This document shows, in pieces, positions 6,182-12,177 of a stretch of 12,177 nt of DNA. This DNA comes from an uncultured Bacilli bacterium (GTDB taxonomy: Bacteria; Bacillota_I; Bacilli_A; RF39; UBA660): NCBI GenBank assembly GCA_947625395.1, contig CANQOD010000022.1, forward strand, positions 1-12,177, given 5' to 3'. The position numbers were made by a program, and so were the translations under genes. The notes beneath the pieces were generated by a model. It ran no database searches and was not told where the DNA came from. It saw nothing but the letters and a program-made list of their open reading frames with translations. How positions within the stretch are numbered: position 1 is the stretch's first letter; each line of letters opens with the position of its first letter.

Positions 6182-7582
6182 ATGGAAATAGAGAAAATAA
6201 AAGATGCTTTTGGAAATCCCAATGATTTAACTGAAAGAGTAATTCCCATTCATCATGAAACAGTCACACTTCTTTTTTTGGAAGTTCTCGTTGATGGAGA
6301 ATACGTCAATGAGTTCATTTTAAAGCGCCTCACACTTCTTACTAAAAAACCAACCAAAAAATTGTTTTTCGAAACACTGCCGAGTAATCATGTCAAAGAA
6401 GTACAAAACTTTCCGCAAGCCGTGGACCTCATTTGTCAAGGCTTTGTCCTCCTTGTTTCTAAAAAAGCAACGATTGCCATTGAAGCGCGTGCCAGTATTG
6501 ACCGTGGAATTGGAACCACCGAAATGGAAAATGTAATGATTGGGCCAAGAGATGCATTTAATGAAAACTTCAATACCAATTTAGGACTCATTCGAAGAAG
6601 ACTTCGGTCCAATGATTTACAATCGAAGACATTCTTTGTCGGGCAAAAATCACAAACAAAGCTTGCCGTTCTTTACATGAAATCGATTGCCATGGAAGAA
6701 CATGTCCAAGATGTTGTTGAAAAAATCTCTCAAATAAAGACAGATGGTATTCTAGATATAACCTATTTAAAACGGTATCTCAAAGATAAAAACTCAATCT
6801 TTCCCACCATCATGGCTACAGAACGTCCCGACAAAAGTGCTATGGCCTTGCTAGAAGGAAAAATTGTCCTGTTACTCGATAATAGTCCTTATACGTTAAT
6901 CCTGCCCTCTTTTTTTATCGACTTTTTCCATACACCCGATGATTATTATCAGAAAGATACAACCATTACTTTTCTAAGGTGTGTACGTCTGTTGGCATTT
7001 TTGATTTCGATTTTCATACCTGCTTTTTATATCGCAGCGATTACGCATCAACAAGATGCGATTCCTTTAGAAATGCTCATCTCCTTTACCGTTCAACGAG
7101 AAGGAGTTCCTTTTTCTGCTTTAATAGAAGCTCTTTTCATGAGTTTATCCTTTGAAATTTTACGAGAAAGCGACCTACGAAAGCCAAGCGTTTCCGGCAC
7201 AGCCATCTCTATTTTAGGAGGCTTAATCTTAGGCGATGCCGCTGTTTCCGCAGGATTGATATCCCCTATCATGATTATTGTCATTTCTATCTCAGCGATT
7301 TCAGGGCTTGCTTTTTCGTCGATTGAAATGACTGCTTGTATTCGCTTTTTTCGTTTTCTTTTGTTGTTTCTTGCCATGGCTTTTGGGACCTTTGGAATTT
7401 ATATTGGCTTTTTAATTCTTTTAGCCTCTTTAATCACAACCTCAACGCTTCATCTTCCTTATCTAGCACCTTTTATTCCTTATATTCAAAGTGAAATGAA
7501 AGATGCCATCATCAAAGTGAAAACAACCAAAACGAGATTACGAAATCCATTATTAACCAACAATAAAGAAAGGGGCCGCTAA
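6182..7582 (+). CDS. Spore germinant receptor subunit A (GerA family)
   Basis: A 466-residue A subunit of a GerA-type nutrient receptor, located in the spore inner membrane and acting with the B and C subunits encoded next. The soluble N-terminal half (1-260) holds conserved blocks RASIDRGIGTTEMENVMIGP (103-122), FNTNLGLIRRRL (130-141) and ERPDKSAMALLEGKIVLLLDN (214-234). The membrane half starts near 264 with several helices (about 268-287, 311-325, 341-362, 363-380, 388-420) and the family hallmarks GTAISILGGLILGDAAVSAG (339-358) and SPIMIIVISISAISG (361-375). The C-terminal tail is basic. AAGGAG ten bases before the ATG supports the start. The stop codon abuts the start of the C subunit. 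The gene order A-C-B matches gerK-type operons. The germinant cannot be predicted. Confidence 0.95.
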   Translation: MEIEKIKDAFGNPNDLTERVIPIHHETVTLLFLEVLVDGEYVNEFILKRLTLLTKKPTKKLFFETLPSNHVKEVQNFPQAVDLICQGFVLLVSKKATIAIEARASIDRGIGTTEMENVMIGPRDAFNENFNTNLGLIRRRLRSNDLQSKTFFVGQKSQTKLAVLYMKSIAMEEHVQDVVEKISQIKTDGILDITYLKRYLKDKNSIFPTIMATERPDKSAMALLEGKIVLLLDNSPYTLILPSFFIDFFHTPDDYYQKDTTITFLRCVRLLAFLISIFIPAFYIAAITHQQDAIPLEMLISFTVQREGVPFSALIEALFMSLSFEILRESDLRKPSVSGTAISILGGLILGDAAVSAGLISPIMIIVISISAISGLAFSSIEMTACIRFFRFLLLFLAMAFGTFGIYIGFLILLASLITTSTLHLPYLAPFIPYIQSEMKDAIIKVKTTKTRLRNPLLTNNKERGR

Positions 7583-8575
7583 ATGAAAAAATATCTTTGC
7601 TTGTTGGTACTTTTCTTTTTAACAGGTTGCAATCGTTATACAGAAGTCAATCAACTTGGCATTGTGGAAGTCCTTGCCATTACAAAAGAGGATGCTATCA
7701 AAGAAACTGTTTCGATGACGATTCCACAAAAAGAAAAAAAGAAATATCAACTGTTATCTAGTCAAGGTTCCTCTTTAGGAAACGCCTTTTTAAATTTACA
7801 GAATGCAGAAGAGAGAAAAGTTTATTTTGACCAAACGCAAATCTTGCTACTCAATCCAACTATTTTAAAAGAAGAGATGTCGAGTTTGCTTCCTTTTCTT
7901 TTGACCAATTTTCGACATCCAAACTGGTTAGTTTTTCTTTGTACGCAATGTGAAGAGATTTTAGCCAAAGAAAAGCAACATACTTTTTATGAAAACTTAG
8001 TCCGAAAAGAACATGCAAGAAGTGGAAACATTGGCATTACAACCTTTGAGGACTTTACAGCATTCTATTTAGATGAAACTCTAACAGCCTCGCTTCCTTT
8101 TTTATCCATCAATGAAGAACAGATTGAAATTACTTCTTTGGTCGCTTTCACCAACCAGCAACAAGACATTGAATTTACGAAAGAAGAAGCCAAAGTGCTT
8201 TCTTTATTGAAGCAAAAAATAACAACATTGGAAGAAATAATTCCCTTTGAGGAACAAATGATTTCTGTTTCTTTAGAACACATCAAAACTGCTCTTCAAC
8301 TGCAGCAAAAGGAGATTGTGATTCACTTACAAGGGACTTATCGTTTGAATGACACTGTCAAAGAGGATAAAAATCTAGAACAAAAAATCACTGCTGTACT
8401 CCAACAAAAAATTCAAAATTTTCTCCAAAAAGAACAAGAAGAAAACATTGATTTATTAGGAATTACTCATTTATTCTACGTCAAAACGAGAAATTTGTCT
8501 CAAGCAAGAAAGCTTGCCCAAACAGCGACTTTTAAACTTGTTTTTGATTTACAAAAAGAGGGTGATAAAACATGA
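7583..8575 (+). CDS. Spore germination lipoprotein (GerC family)
   Basis: A 330-residue C subunit of the germinant receptor, a lipoprotein on the outer face of the spore inner membrane. A short signal peptide ends in the lipobox LTGC, with the lipidated Cys at 16. The usual W-D-x-x-E after the cysteine is replaced by CNRYTEVNQLGIVEVLAI. The remaining ~300 residues fit the three-domain Ger(x)C layout and include a C-terminal QxIQxFLQKEQEEN-type helix (~270-290) with the family's DLLGI continuation. Length is slightly below the usual 370-400. The start is preceded by AAAGGGG and follows the A-subunit stop with no gap; the stop overlaps the B subunit start (ATGA). Identification relies partly on operon position and is firm. 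Confidence 0.9.
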   Translation: MKKYLCLLVLFFLTGCNRYTEVNQLGIVEVLAITKEDAIKETVSMTIPQKEKKKYQLLSSQGSSLGNAFLNLQNAEERKVYFDQTQILLLNPTILKEEMSSLLPFLLTNFRHPNWLVFLCTQCEEILAKEKQHTFYENLVRKEHARSGNIGITTFEDFTAFYLDETLTASLPFLSINEEQIEITSLVAFTNQQQDIEFTKEEAKVLSLLKQKITTLEEIIPFEEQMISVSLEHIKTALQLQQKEIVIHLQGTYRLNDTVKEDKNLEQKITAVLQQKIQNFLQKEQEENIDLLGITHLFYVKTRNLSQARKLAQTATFKLVFDLQKEGDKT

Positions 8576-9447
8576 AAGAGAAAAAGCTCAATGCCTATCA
8601 TATTGGAAGTCTTCTCTTCTTCCTTTCCCGTTTTTCTTTTAGTGTCTTTGGCTATCAATTTCTTTTTAAACAAGCAGGAAGCGATACGGTTTTTACCTTT
8701 TTAATTGCTAGTGGCCTTTGTATCGTTGCCATGTACTTTTTTCTACACTTACGAAAAAAGACAAACTTTGTATTCCAACCAACTTCCAAGTTTTCCAAAG
8801 TTTTCCTTTTTTCTCTGATGGCATTGTTGTTTCTGTTTGTTCTTTCTCATTTAACACCTCTCATTCAATCTGCTTTTATTGACCTTCCTTTTTTTCTTCT
8901 TTTAGGCATTTTCTTGTTTTTAGGCTATCTATTTACAAAACAAGGAATTCGCTCCCTTTCCACCCTTGCCATTTTTCTATTTGGAGTATTTCTCTTTTTC
9001 TTTCTTTTCAATTTAATTGGTGGAATTTCTTTGATGAACATCGATTTTCTAAAGCCGGTGTTTCTGCATTCTAGCAAAGCGCTTCTTAAAAGTATTGCTT
9101 CTAATTTTCTCTTTTTGTCACCACCTTTTTTCTTTCTTCTTTTTTTACCACGAAATGCCTTAGAGAAAAAAGAAAAGCAAGAAAAAATATTCTTTTCTTA
9201 CTTTATTTTAGGTTGTCTATCTGTCTTTTTAGAATTACTTCTCATGTATCTTACTATAGGAAGTGAGTTAATCACCTTTTACCCTTATCCGCTATTTGCT
9301 TTAACATCAAGAATTTCTAGCTTTCTCATTCTAAACAGAATCTTTTTCCTCTTTGCTTTTTATTTACTATTTGACAGTACGCTTTTTCTTGCTGTTTTAT
9401 TTGGAGCAATGAAGCAGATTGTTTGTACTTTTAAGAACGAGGCTTAA
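8572..9447 (+). CDS. Spore germination permease subunit (GerB family), short
   Basis: A 291-residue B subunit of the receptor, an APC-superfamily-like membrane protein thought to bind the germinant. Nearly the whole chain is hydrophobic, with roughly eight or nine likely helices (about 11-31, 39-59, 77-99, 105-121, 130-150, 178-194, 207-229, 257-283). The family pattern FLKPVF (159-164), SPPFFFLLFLPRN (183-195) and YPLFALTSRIS (239-249) is recognisable. GerB proteins are usually about 360 residues with ten helices, so this one is short. The missing length is spread over loops, with possibly one helix lost, rather than an obvious truncation. The start overlaps the C subunit stop by four bases, indicating translational coupling. 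The 3' end overlaps the convergent M23-like gene by 17 bp, and no terminator is visible between them. Confidence 0.85.
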   Translation: MKEKKLNAYHIGSLLFFLSRFSFSVFGYQFLFKQAGSDTVFTFLIASGLCIVAMYFFLHLRKKTNFVFQPTSKFSKVFLFSLMALLFLFVLSHLTPLIQSAFIDLPFFLLLGIFLFLGYLFTKQGIRSLSTLAIFLFGVFLFFFLFNLIGGISLMNIDFLKPVFLHSSKALLKSIASNFLFLSPPFFFLLFLPRNALEKKEKQEKIFFSYFILGCLSVFLELLLMYLTIGSELITFYPYPLFALTSRISSFLILNRIFFLFAFYLLFDSTLFLAVLFGAMKQIVCTFKNEA

Positions 9448-10147
9448 TTAAATAGAGTTCTTCACCCTTTTTTAGTCGGATATAATAGGTATCATCCTTG
9501 GGACAAACAAATAAAGCTTTTCCTTGACAAGTGCCATCTTCTTGGGATGGGTCTTGATTAGATGGAAGAGTGGAAGATGGTTCTTCTTTTTGGGTATCTT
9601 CTTGGGGTTTATCAAGGGATAATGTTTGTTCTTCACTTGCAAAAGGCCGAGGATTGATGAATTCTCCTTGACTATTTTTCACTTCCACATGGACGTGGGT
9701 ACCGTAACTCACATCTGTAAGAGCTTTCTTAGACTGCACAAGTCCGGTGTTTCCTTGTAAGCCAAGCACCTGTTCATTTTGAATGATGTCCCCTACTTTT
9801 ACATAGACTTCCCCTAGATGATACAGTCCAATTGTATACGTTTTCCCTTGCCATTTTCCTTCTAATAGAATACAGTTTCCTCCTAATTCGTCACTAGGAA
9901 CAAATAAACTCTTTCCCGTGACAGTCGTACACTGATATCCTCCTTCTCTTTTCCAGTTTTGTTGATTTTGTAAAAATGTGTTATAGGAAATGCTATCTTC
10001 ATGATTTTGGTATTTGGTCACTGTTCGAATCACTTGATAGGTTCCTTTTAAAGAAAGTGGAGTACCAAGTGCTGCCGCATAATCTTCAGCTGTTTGATGT
10101 TCTTGATAAGGGAGCGTTATAACGCGTTCTACACCGACATATTTCAT
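9431..10147 (-). CDS. M23/LytM-like protein, signal-less, probably inactive
   Basis: 238 residues without a signal peptide or membrane helix. Residues ~75-170 match the second half of the M23 (LytM) peptidoglycan endopeptidase domain: YHLGEVYVKVGDIIQNEQVLG (109-129, catalytic-type His110), GNTG (132-135), THVHVEV (150-156, the HxH motif with His151/His153) and FINPRPF (163-169). The usual first zinc motif HxxxD is not seen, so two of the three zinc ligands appear missing. The N-terminal ~70 residues are unassigned. A Pro/Ser/Gln/Glu-rich linker (~171-205) leads to a ~35-residue C-terminal module with two Cys (207, 215) and DTYYIRLKKGEELYLIK, faintly LysM-like. It overlaps the holin-like gene by ATGA, the layout of an endolysin that needs a holin to leave the cell. 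Alternatives are a binding-only LytM protein or a remnant lysin. Confidence 0.7.
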   Translation of the reverse strand: MKYVGVERVITLPYQEHQTAEDYAAALGTPLSLKGTYQVIRTVTKYQNHEDSISYNTFLQNQQNWKREGGYQCTTVTGKSLFVPSDELGGNCILLEGKWQGKTYTIGLYHLGEVYVKVGDIIQNEQVLGLQGNTGLVQSKKALTDVSYGTHVHVEVKNSQGEFINPRPFASEEQTLSLDKPQEDTQKEEPSSTLPSNQDPSQEDGTCQGKALFVCPKDDTYYIRLKKGEELYLIKPRS

Positions 10148-10521
10148 TGTAAATCCTCCCTTGGTATTTCATTTTCTTTGGCAATGCATACCGTTTTTGC
10201 GGTTGGTGTTTTGGCTTCACTTGAAGCAGGTGTATATGTAATGATATTTTGATTTTTAAGTGTTTCATAAAGCGTTGGAGCACCAATAAAACCAAAGACA
10301 GCAACCCAAATAGATTCAATCCAGTTTTTGCCATAAAACATCATGGTAAAAGGAATCCCCATGGCAAAAGCACTCACTAAATTAAGAATCCAAATCTGCC
10401 ACTTGTAACGGAAAAATTTTCCTTTCTTTACTTTTTGAACAAAAGCCATTAAAAATACAGAAAAGGTCACACTAATCATGAGAAGTTCTAAAAGCGTGTT
10501 GCTCATTAATATATCTAACAT
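10144..10521 (-). CDS. Holin-like small membrane protein
   Basis: 125 residues with three likely membrane helices (about 10-29, 42-63, 68-88), basic residues between the first two (KVKKGKFFRYK, 30-40) and a polar tail of ~35 residues. Size, topology and a GFIGAPTLYETLK segment (77-89) recall phage holins of Firmicutes, but I do not place it in a named family with certainty. The start is set by a perfect AGGAGG seven bases before the ATG. It lies just after the terminator of the DGR-type surface-protein gene and is translationally coupled to the signal-less M23-like protein, the classic holin-lysin order. A role in lysis or in release of wall-active protein is inferred from that pairing. Confidence 0.6.
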   Translation of the reverse strand: MLDILMSNTLLELLMISVTFSVFLMAFVQKVKKGKFFRYKWQIWILNLVSAFAMGIPFTMMFYGKNWIESIWVAVFGFIGAPTLYETLKNQNIITYTPASSEAKTPTAKTVCIAKENEIPREDLQ

Positions 10522-10570
10522 GTTTGATTCCTCCTACTATTTTATATGCAGAAGAAATTTTTGCGCATAA

Positions 10571-10594
10571 TAAAAAAGCCACGAATGTAGCTTT
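10571..10594 (-). terminator. Terminator hairpin downstream of the surface-protein gene
   Basis: On the minus strand AAAGCTAC and GTGGCTTT form an 8-bp stem (one T.G pair) around the four-base loop ATTC, followed by a T-rich run (TTTATTA). It is a good Rho-independent terminator, about 80 bases after the stop codon. The same perfect-stem, four-base-loop geometry is what has been described for DNA cruciforms just downstream of DGR variable repeats. Confidence 0.75.
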
Positions 10595-10674
10595 AGCTTA
10601 TCAACTTTGTTATGACTATATTGAGAATAGATATCCTTACCACAGTGCTTCTTATTCTACTCATTTACAATCTC

Positions 10675-12012
10675 TTATGCATTTCTAACAGGGGCGAGGA
10701 CTTGGCGGAACGAATTGTAAAGATGCCCACTACCATAATAGAGACTATAGTGGAAAACACCGGCGACCGTAGCATTACTGTAGTCACCACAACGAACCAA
10801 CCAGGGACGTTCTGCGGTCACTATGATAGAAGAGTCACTGTACCAACCTGCTGTCTCATTTAATGCATGGCCTTTACAAGATGCACCATTACAGGCTGTT
10901 AACGGATTATCACTTGTATAAAGATCATAATATTTATCTGTAGGCCAAGTGCGTCCTCCAATCGAAGAACCATTTGTTATTTTTCCAGCATATCCTGAGT
11001 TATTAACCTCTGTATTTCCGGACATTTTATTGTAAACACTCATTGTATATTCCCAAGCTCCTCCACTCATGTCATAAATTCCAGTAATATTCCCTGTCGT
11101 ACTTGCACCAGCGCCGGCATAGCCTTGACCACTTCCTCGGTCAGTCATCACATCATAAGCATTTCCACAGGAAGAAGCACTCGTTGCACTTGGCACTCCT
11201 GAGGAACAACCTGTTATAAAACCACTATAACTATTTATATACATTTCTTTATTGGCGTCACTGTAGAGTAAATTTCCATATTTTCCATATTTGCTTTGCG
11301 TAAGATAGGATATCAGTGCCCACTCTTGATTATTATAGTTATACCAACCTTGTTCAACATCTGCTTTCTCCCATCGTTTTTCTTCTTCATCATAGACAAC
11401 AGGTATCATGTTGTCGGCAAGAACTGGTGGATTGGGATAGTTTAGTTGATTTGCATCAACGGCCACTTTACTTTGATAACTTTTTTCTTGTTCACTATTT
11501 GGTGTATCTTTATCTAACCAAATTCTTAATTCATATGTGATTGTTTCTCCAATCCCTATCATTTTATTTTGATAAAACTGTTCTAATTCTCCTATTCTTC
11601 CCTCTTGTTGACTTCCATCATCGCCTTTGAGTTCATATTTTAAATAATATGTATTTACTAATTCTTTCTCTCCAATAGGTCCCTCTTCTATTAAATATAA
11701 CTTATAATAAGCTTCCATTGTTCCTGTATTCGTAATTGTAAATCGATAGGGTTTTGTATTTTTCCCTTGTTTATCAGTCATCGTTCCTCTCGAGTCTTCT
11801 CGGATGTACTCTCCATCATGCAGTTTTACTTCCAAAGTCTTTGTAGTGATGGAAATACTTTGGTTCCCCTCTACTAATACAGAAAACAAGGCATAACTCG
11901 TACCTAAAAAAAGAGCGATTCCAAAAAGAATCAAAACACTCATGATGATGAGCATTCTCTTTACATGTTTCGTTTCTTCTTTTTGTTTCATCGCTCTTTT
12001 ATATTTGTTCAC
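10675..12012 (-). CDS. Membrane-anchored surface protein with FGE/C-type-lectin domain; DGR target
   Basis: 445 residues. A basic N-terminus is followed by one membrane helix (~20-39) ending in GTSYALFS, as in TasA/camelysin-like exported proteins. A beta-rich stalk (~45-190) contains the typical RFTITNTGTMEAYYKLYL (90-107). From ~222 a formylglycine-generating-enzyme-like (C-type-lectin fold) domain begins, recognised by GIYDMSGGAWEY (311-322). It ends in RPWLVRCGDYSN...GVFHY...NSFRQVLAP (402-441), the arrangement of DGR variable proteins. It is therefore probably displayed on the cell surface with a diversified ligand-binding face. GAGGG sits eight bases before the GTG at 12012; an internal ATG (residue 8) has no comparable site. 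Transcription is from the G8-tract promoter, and a terminator follows. The stalk and anchor argue against a phage tail protein. Ligand unknown. Confidence 0.85.
   Translation of the reverse strand: MNKYKRAMKQKEETKHVKRMLIIMSVLILFGIALFLGTSYALFSVLVEGNQSISITTKTLEVKLHDGEYIREDSRGTMTDKQGKNTKPYRFTITNTGTMEAYYKLYLIEEGPIGEKELVNTYYLKYELKGDDGSQQEGRIGELEQFYQNKMIGIGETITYELRIWLDKDTPNSEQEKSYQSKVAVDANQLNYPNPPVLADNMIPVVYDEEEKRWEKADVEQGWYNYNNQEWALISYLTQSKYGKYGNLLYSDANKEMYINSYSGFITGCSSGVPSATSASSCGNAYDVMTDRGSGQGYAGAGASTTGNITGIYDMSGGAWEYTMSVYNKMSGNTEVNNSGYAGKITNGSSIGGRTWPTDKYYDLYTSDNPLTACNGASCKGHALNETAGWYSDSSIIVTAERPWLVRCGDYSNATVAGVFHYSLYYGSGHLYNSFRQVLAPVRNA
10693..10809 (-). repeat. Candidate DGR variable repeat (VR)
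   Basis: The last ~39 codons (residues 402-440) show a fixed scaffold (RPWLVR-x-G, AGVF, G-x-G, NSFRQVLA) with variable residues between. Of the 35 codons for residues 402-436, 30 end in T or C, five end in G and none ends in A, in an AT-rich genome. This is what adenine-directed mutagenesis of AAY codons in a template repeat gives (D, Y, S, N, A, V, H, L, T, G at the variable sites). The template repeat and reverse transcriptase are not in this window, so the call is by signature only. Confidence 0.75.
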
Positions 12013-12013
12013 T

Positions 12014-12073
12014 CATGACACCCTCATTCTGATGTCATTATATCTTTTAAACTACCCCCCCCGATTTTATTCT
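12014..12073 (-). repeat. Leader repeat, right copy
   Basis: 12014-12062 are identical to positions 1-49, in the same orientation, and 12065-12073 match 52-60. It contains the promoter, G8 tract and ribosome site of the surface-protein gene. Identity stops abruptly at the G tract boundary and then continues weakly, so the conserved unit is the promoter and untranslated leader. Confidence 0.9.
12037..12065 (-). promoter_or_regulatory. Promoter with G8 tract of the surface-protein gene
   Basis: TATAAT (12042-12037, minus strand) has an eight-G run (12062-12055) in the distal spacer. The -35 position reads ATCGGG, a poor match. The untranslated leader would be only about 20 bases and contains the GAGGG ribosome site. 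A homopolymer at this site could change promoter spacing by slippage, as in known phase-variable promoters; here it is a prediction. Confidence 0.55.
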
Positions 12074-12116
12074 ATTTACGCATAGTATCTTATGAAAAAA
12101 TCCTAAATTATTTACT

Positions 12117-12148
12117 TAACGTCACGTTTTTTATCTTACGAGACGTTA
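12117..12148. promoter_or_regulatory. Inverted repeat upstream of the surface-protein promoter
   Basis: TAACGTC (12117-12123) and GACGTTA (12142-12148) are perfect inverted arms 18 bases apart. The left arm also begins a compact palindrome AACGT-C-ACGTT (12118-12128). There is no T run after the right arm, so it is not an obvious terminator. It could be an operator for the gene to the left or the end of a feature beyond the window. It is absent from the left leader copy (1-80). Confidence 0.35.
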
Positions 12149-12177
12149 AATCTTGAATATCATGGGGGAATTAAAAA

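Noticed and set aside
7093..7377. Leftward 94-residue open frame inside the GerA subunit gene
   Set aside because: Shadow of the strongly conserved membrane domain on the other strand; Lys/Ile-rich composition and no ribosome site.
10612..10863. Rightward 83-residue open frame opposite the variable region
   Set aside because: It is antisense to the end of the surface-protein gene, has no ribosome site, and is open because the pyrimidine-ending codons of the variable region lack antisense stops.
9431..12012. An intact prophage
   Set aside because: Only a holin-like and a lysin-like gene are present; no integrase, terminase, capsid or tail genes, and the DGR target is a membrane-anchored protein.
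12000..12016. Five-codon frame ATG...TAA overlapping the GTG start of the surface protein
   Set aside because: Too short to support. The same ATG is present in the left leader copy simply because the leader is duplicated; the GTG has better spacing from GAGGG.
1..12177. CRISPR array, tRNA genes or insertion sequences
   Set aside because: No regularly spaced repeats, no tRNA-like cloverleaf with T-loop consensus, and no transposase or terminal inverted repeats with target duplications were found by reading.

Overview
The window reads as chromosome of a low-GC, spore-forming Bacillota (Firmicutes), probably an uncultured gut lineage. The evidence is AT-rich codon use, strong AGGAGG-type ribosome sites, a complete gerA-type spore germinant receptor operon and an RlmCD-type rRNA methyltransferase. 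Species cannot be named from the sequence.

Layout: Positions 1-60 are the upstream leader of a leftward gene that starts just outside the window. The same leader recurs at 12014-12073 in front of the last gene. Next is a leftward ~190-nt structured RNA that looks like 6S RNA (84-273), then a rightward alpha/beta hydrolase (390-1160). Converging on it from the right is a leftward block of housekeeping genes: a phosphomannomutase/phosphoglucomutase, a fusion of hypoxanthine-DNA glycosylase with MutY, a peptidase S51-like protein without its nucleophile, and a 23S rRNA uracil methyltransferase. A divergent promoter region at 6110-6180 separates these from the rightward gerA-gerC-gerB germination operon (6182-9447), which has a sigma-G-like promoter.

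The right end (9431-12012, all leftward) is an accessory module: a holin-like membrane protein, a signal-less degenerate M23/LytM protein translationally coupled to it, and a membrane-anchored surface protein. That protein has a TasA/camelysin-like stalk and a C-terminal formylglycine-enzyme/C-type-lectin fold. Its last ~40 codons have the signature of a diversity-generating retroelement (DGR) variable repeat: a conserved scaffold with variable residues encoded almost only by NNY codons. No reverse transcriptase or template repeat lies in the window.

The most interesting signal combines three things: the DGR-type variable region; the shared 49-bp identical leader carrying a G8 homopolymer at the promoter -35/spacer boundary of this gene and of an unseen neighbour; and the 8-bp-stem, 4-nt-loop hairpin downstream of the variable region. 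Together they suggest a family of surface-displayed binding proteins varied both in sequence (retroelement mutagenesis) and possibly in expression (slipped-strand promoter switching). The mechanism is inferred; the motifs are visible.
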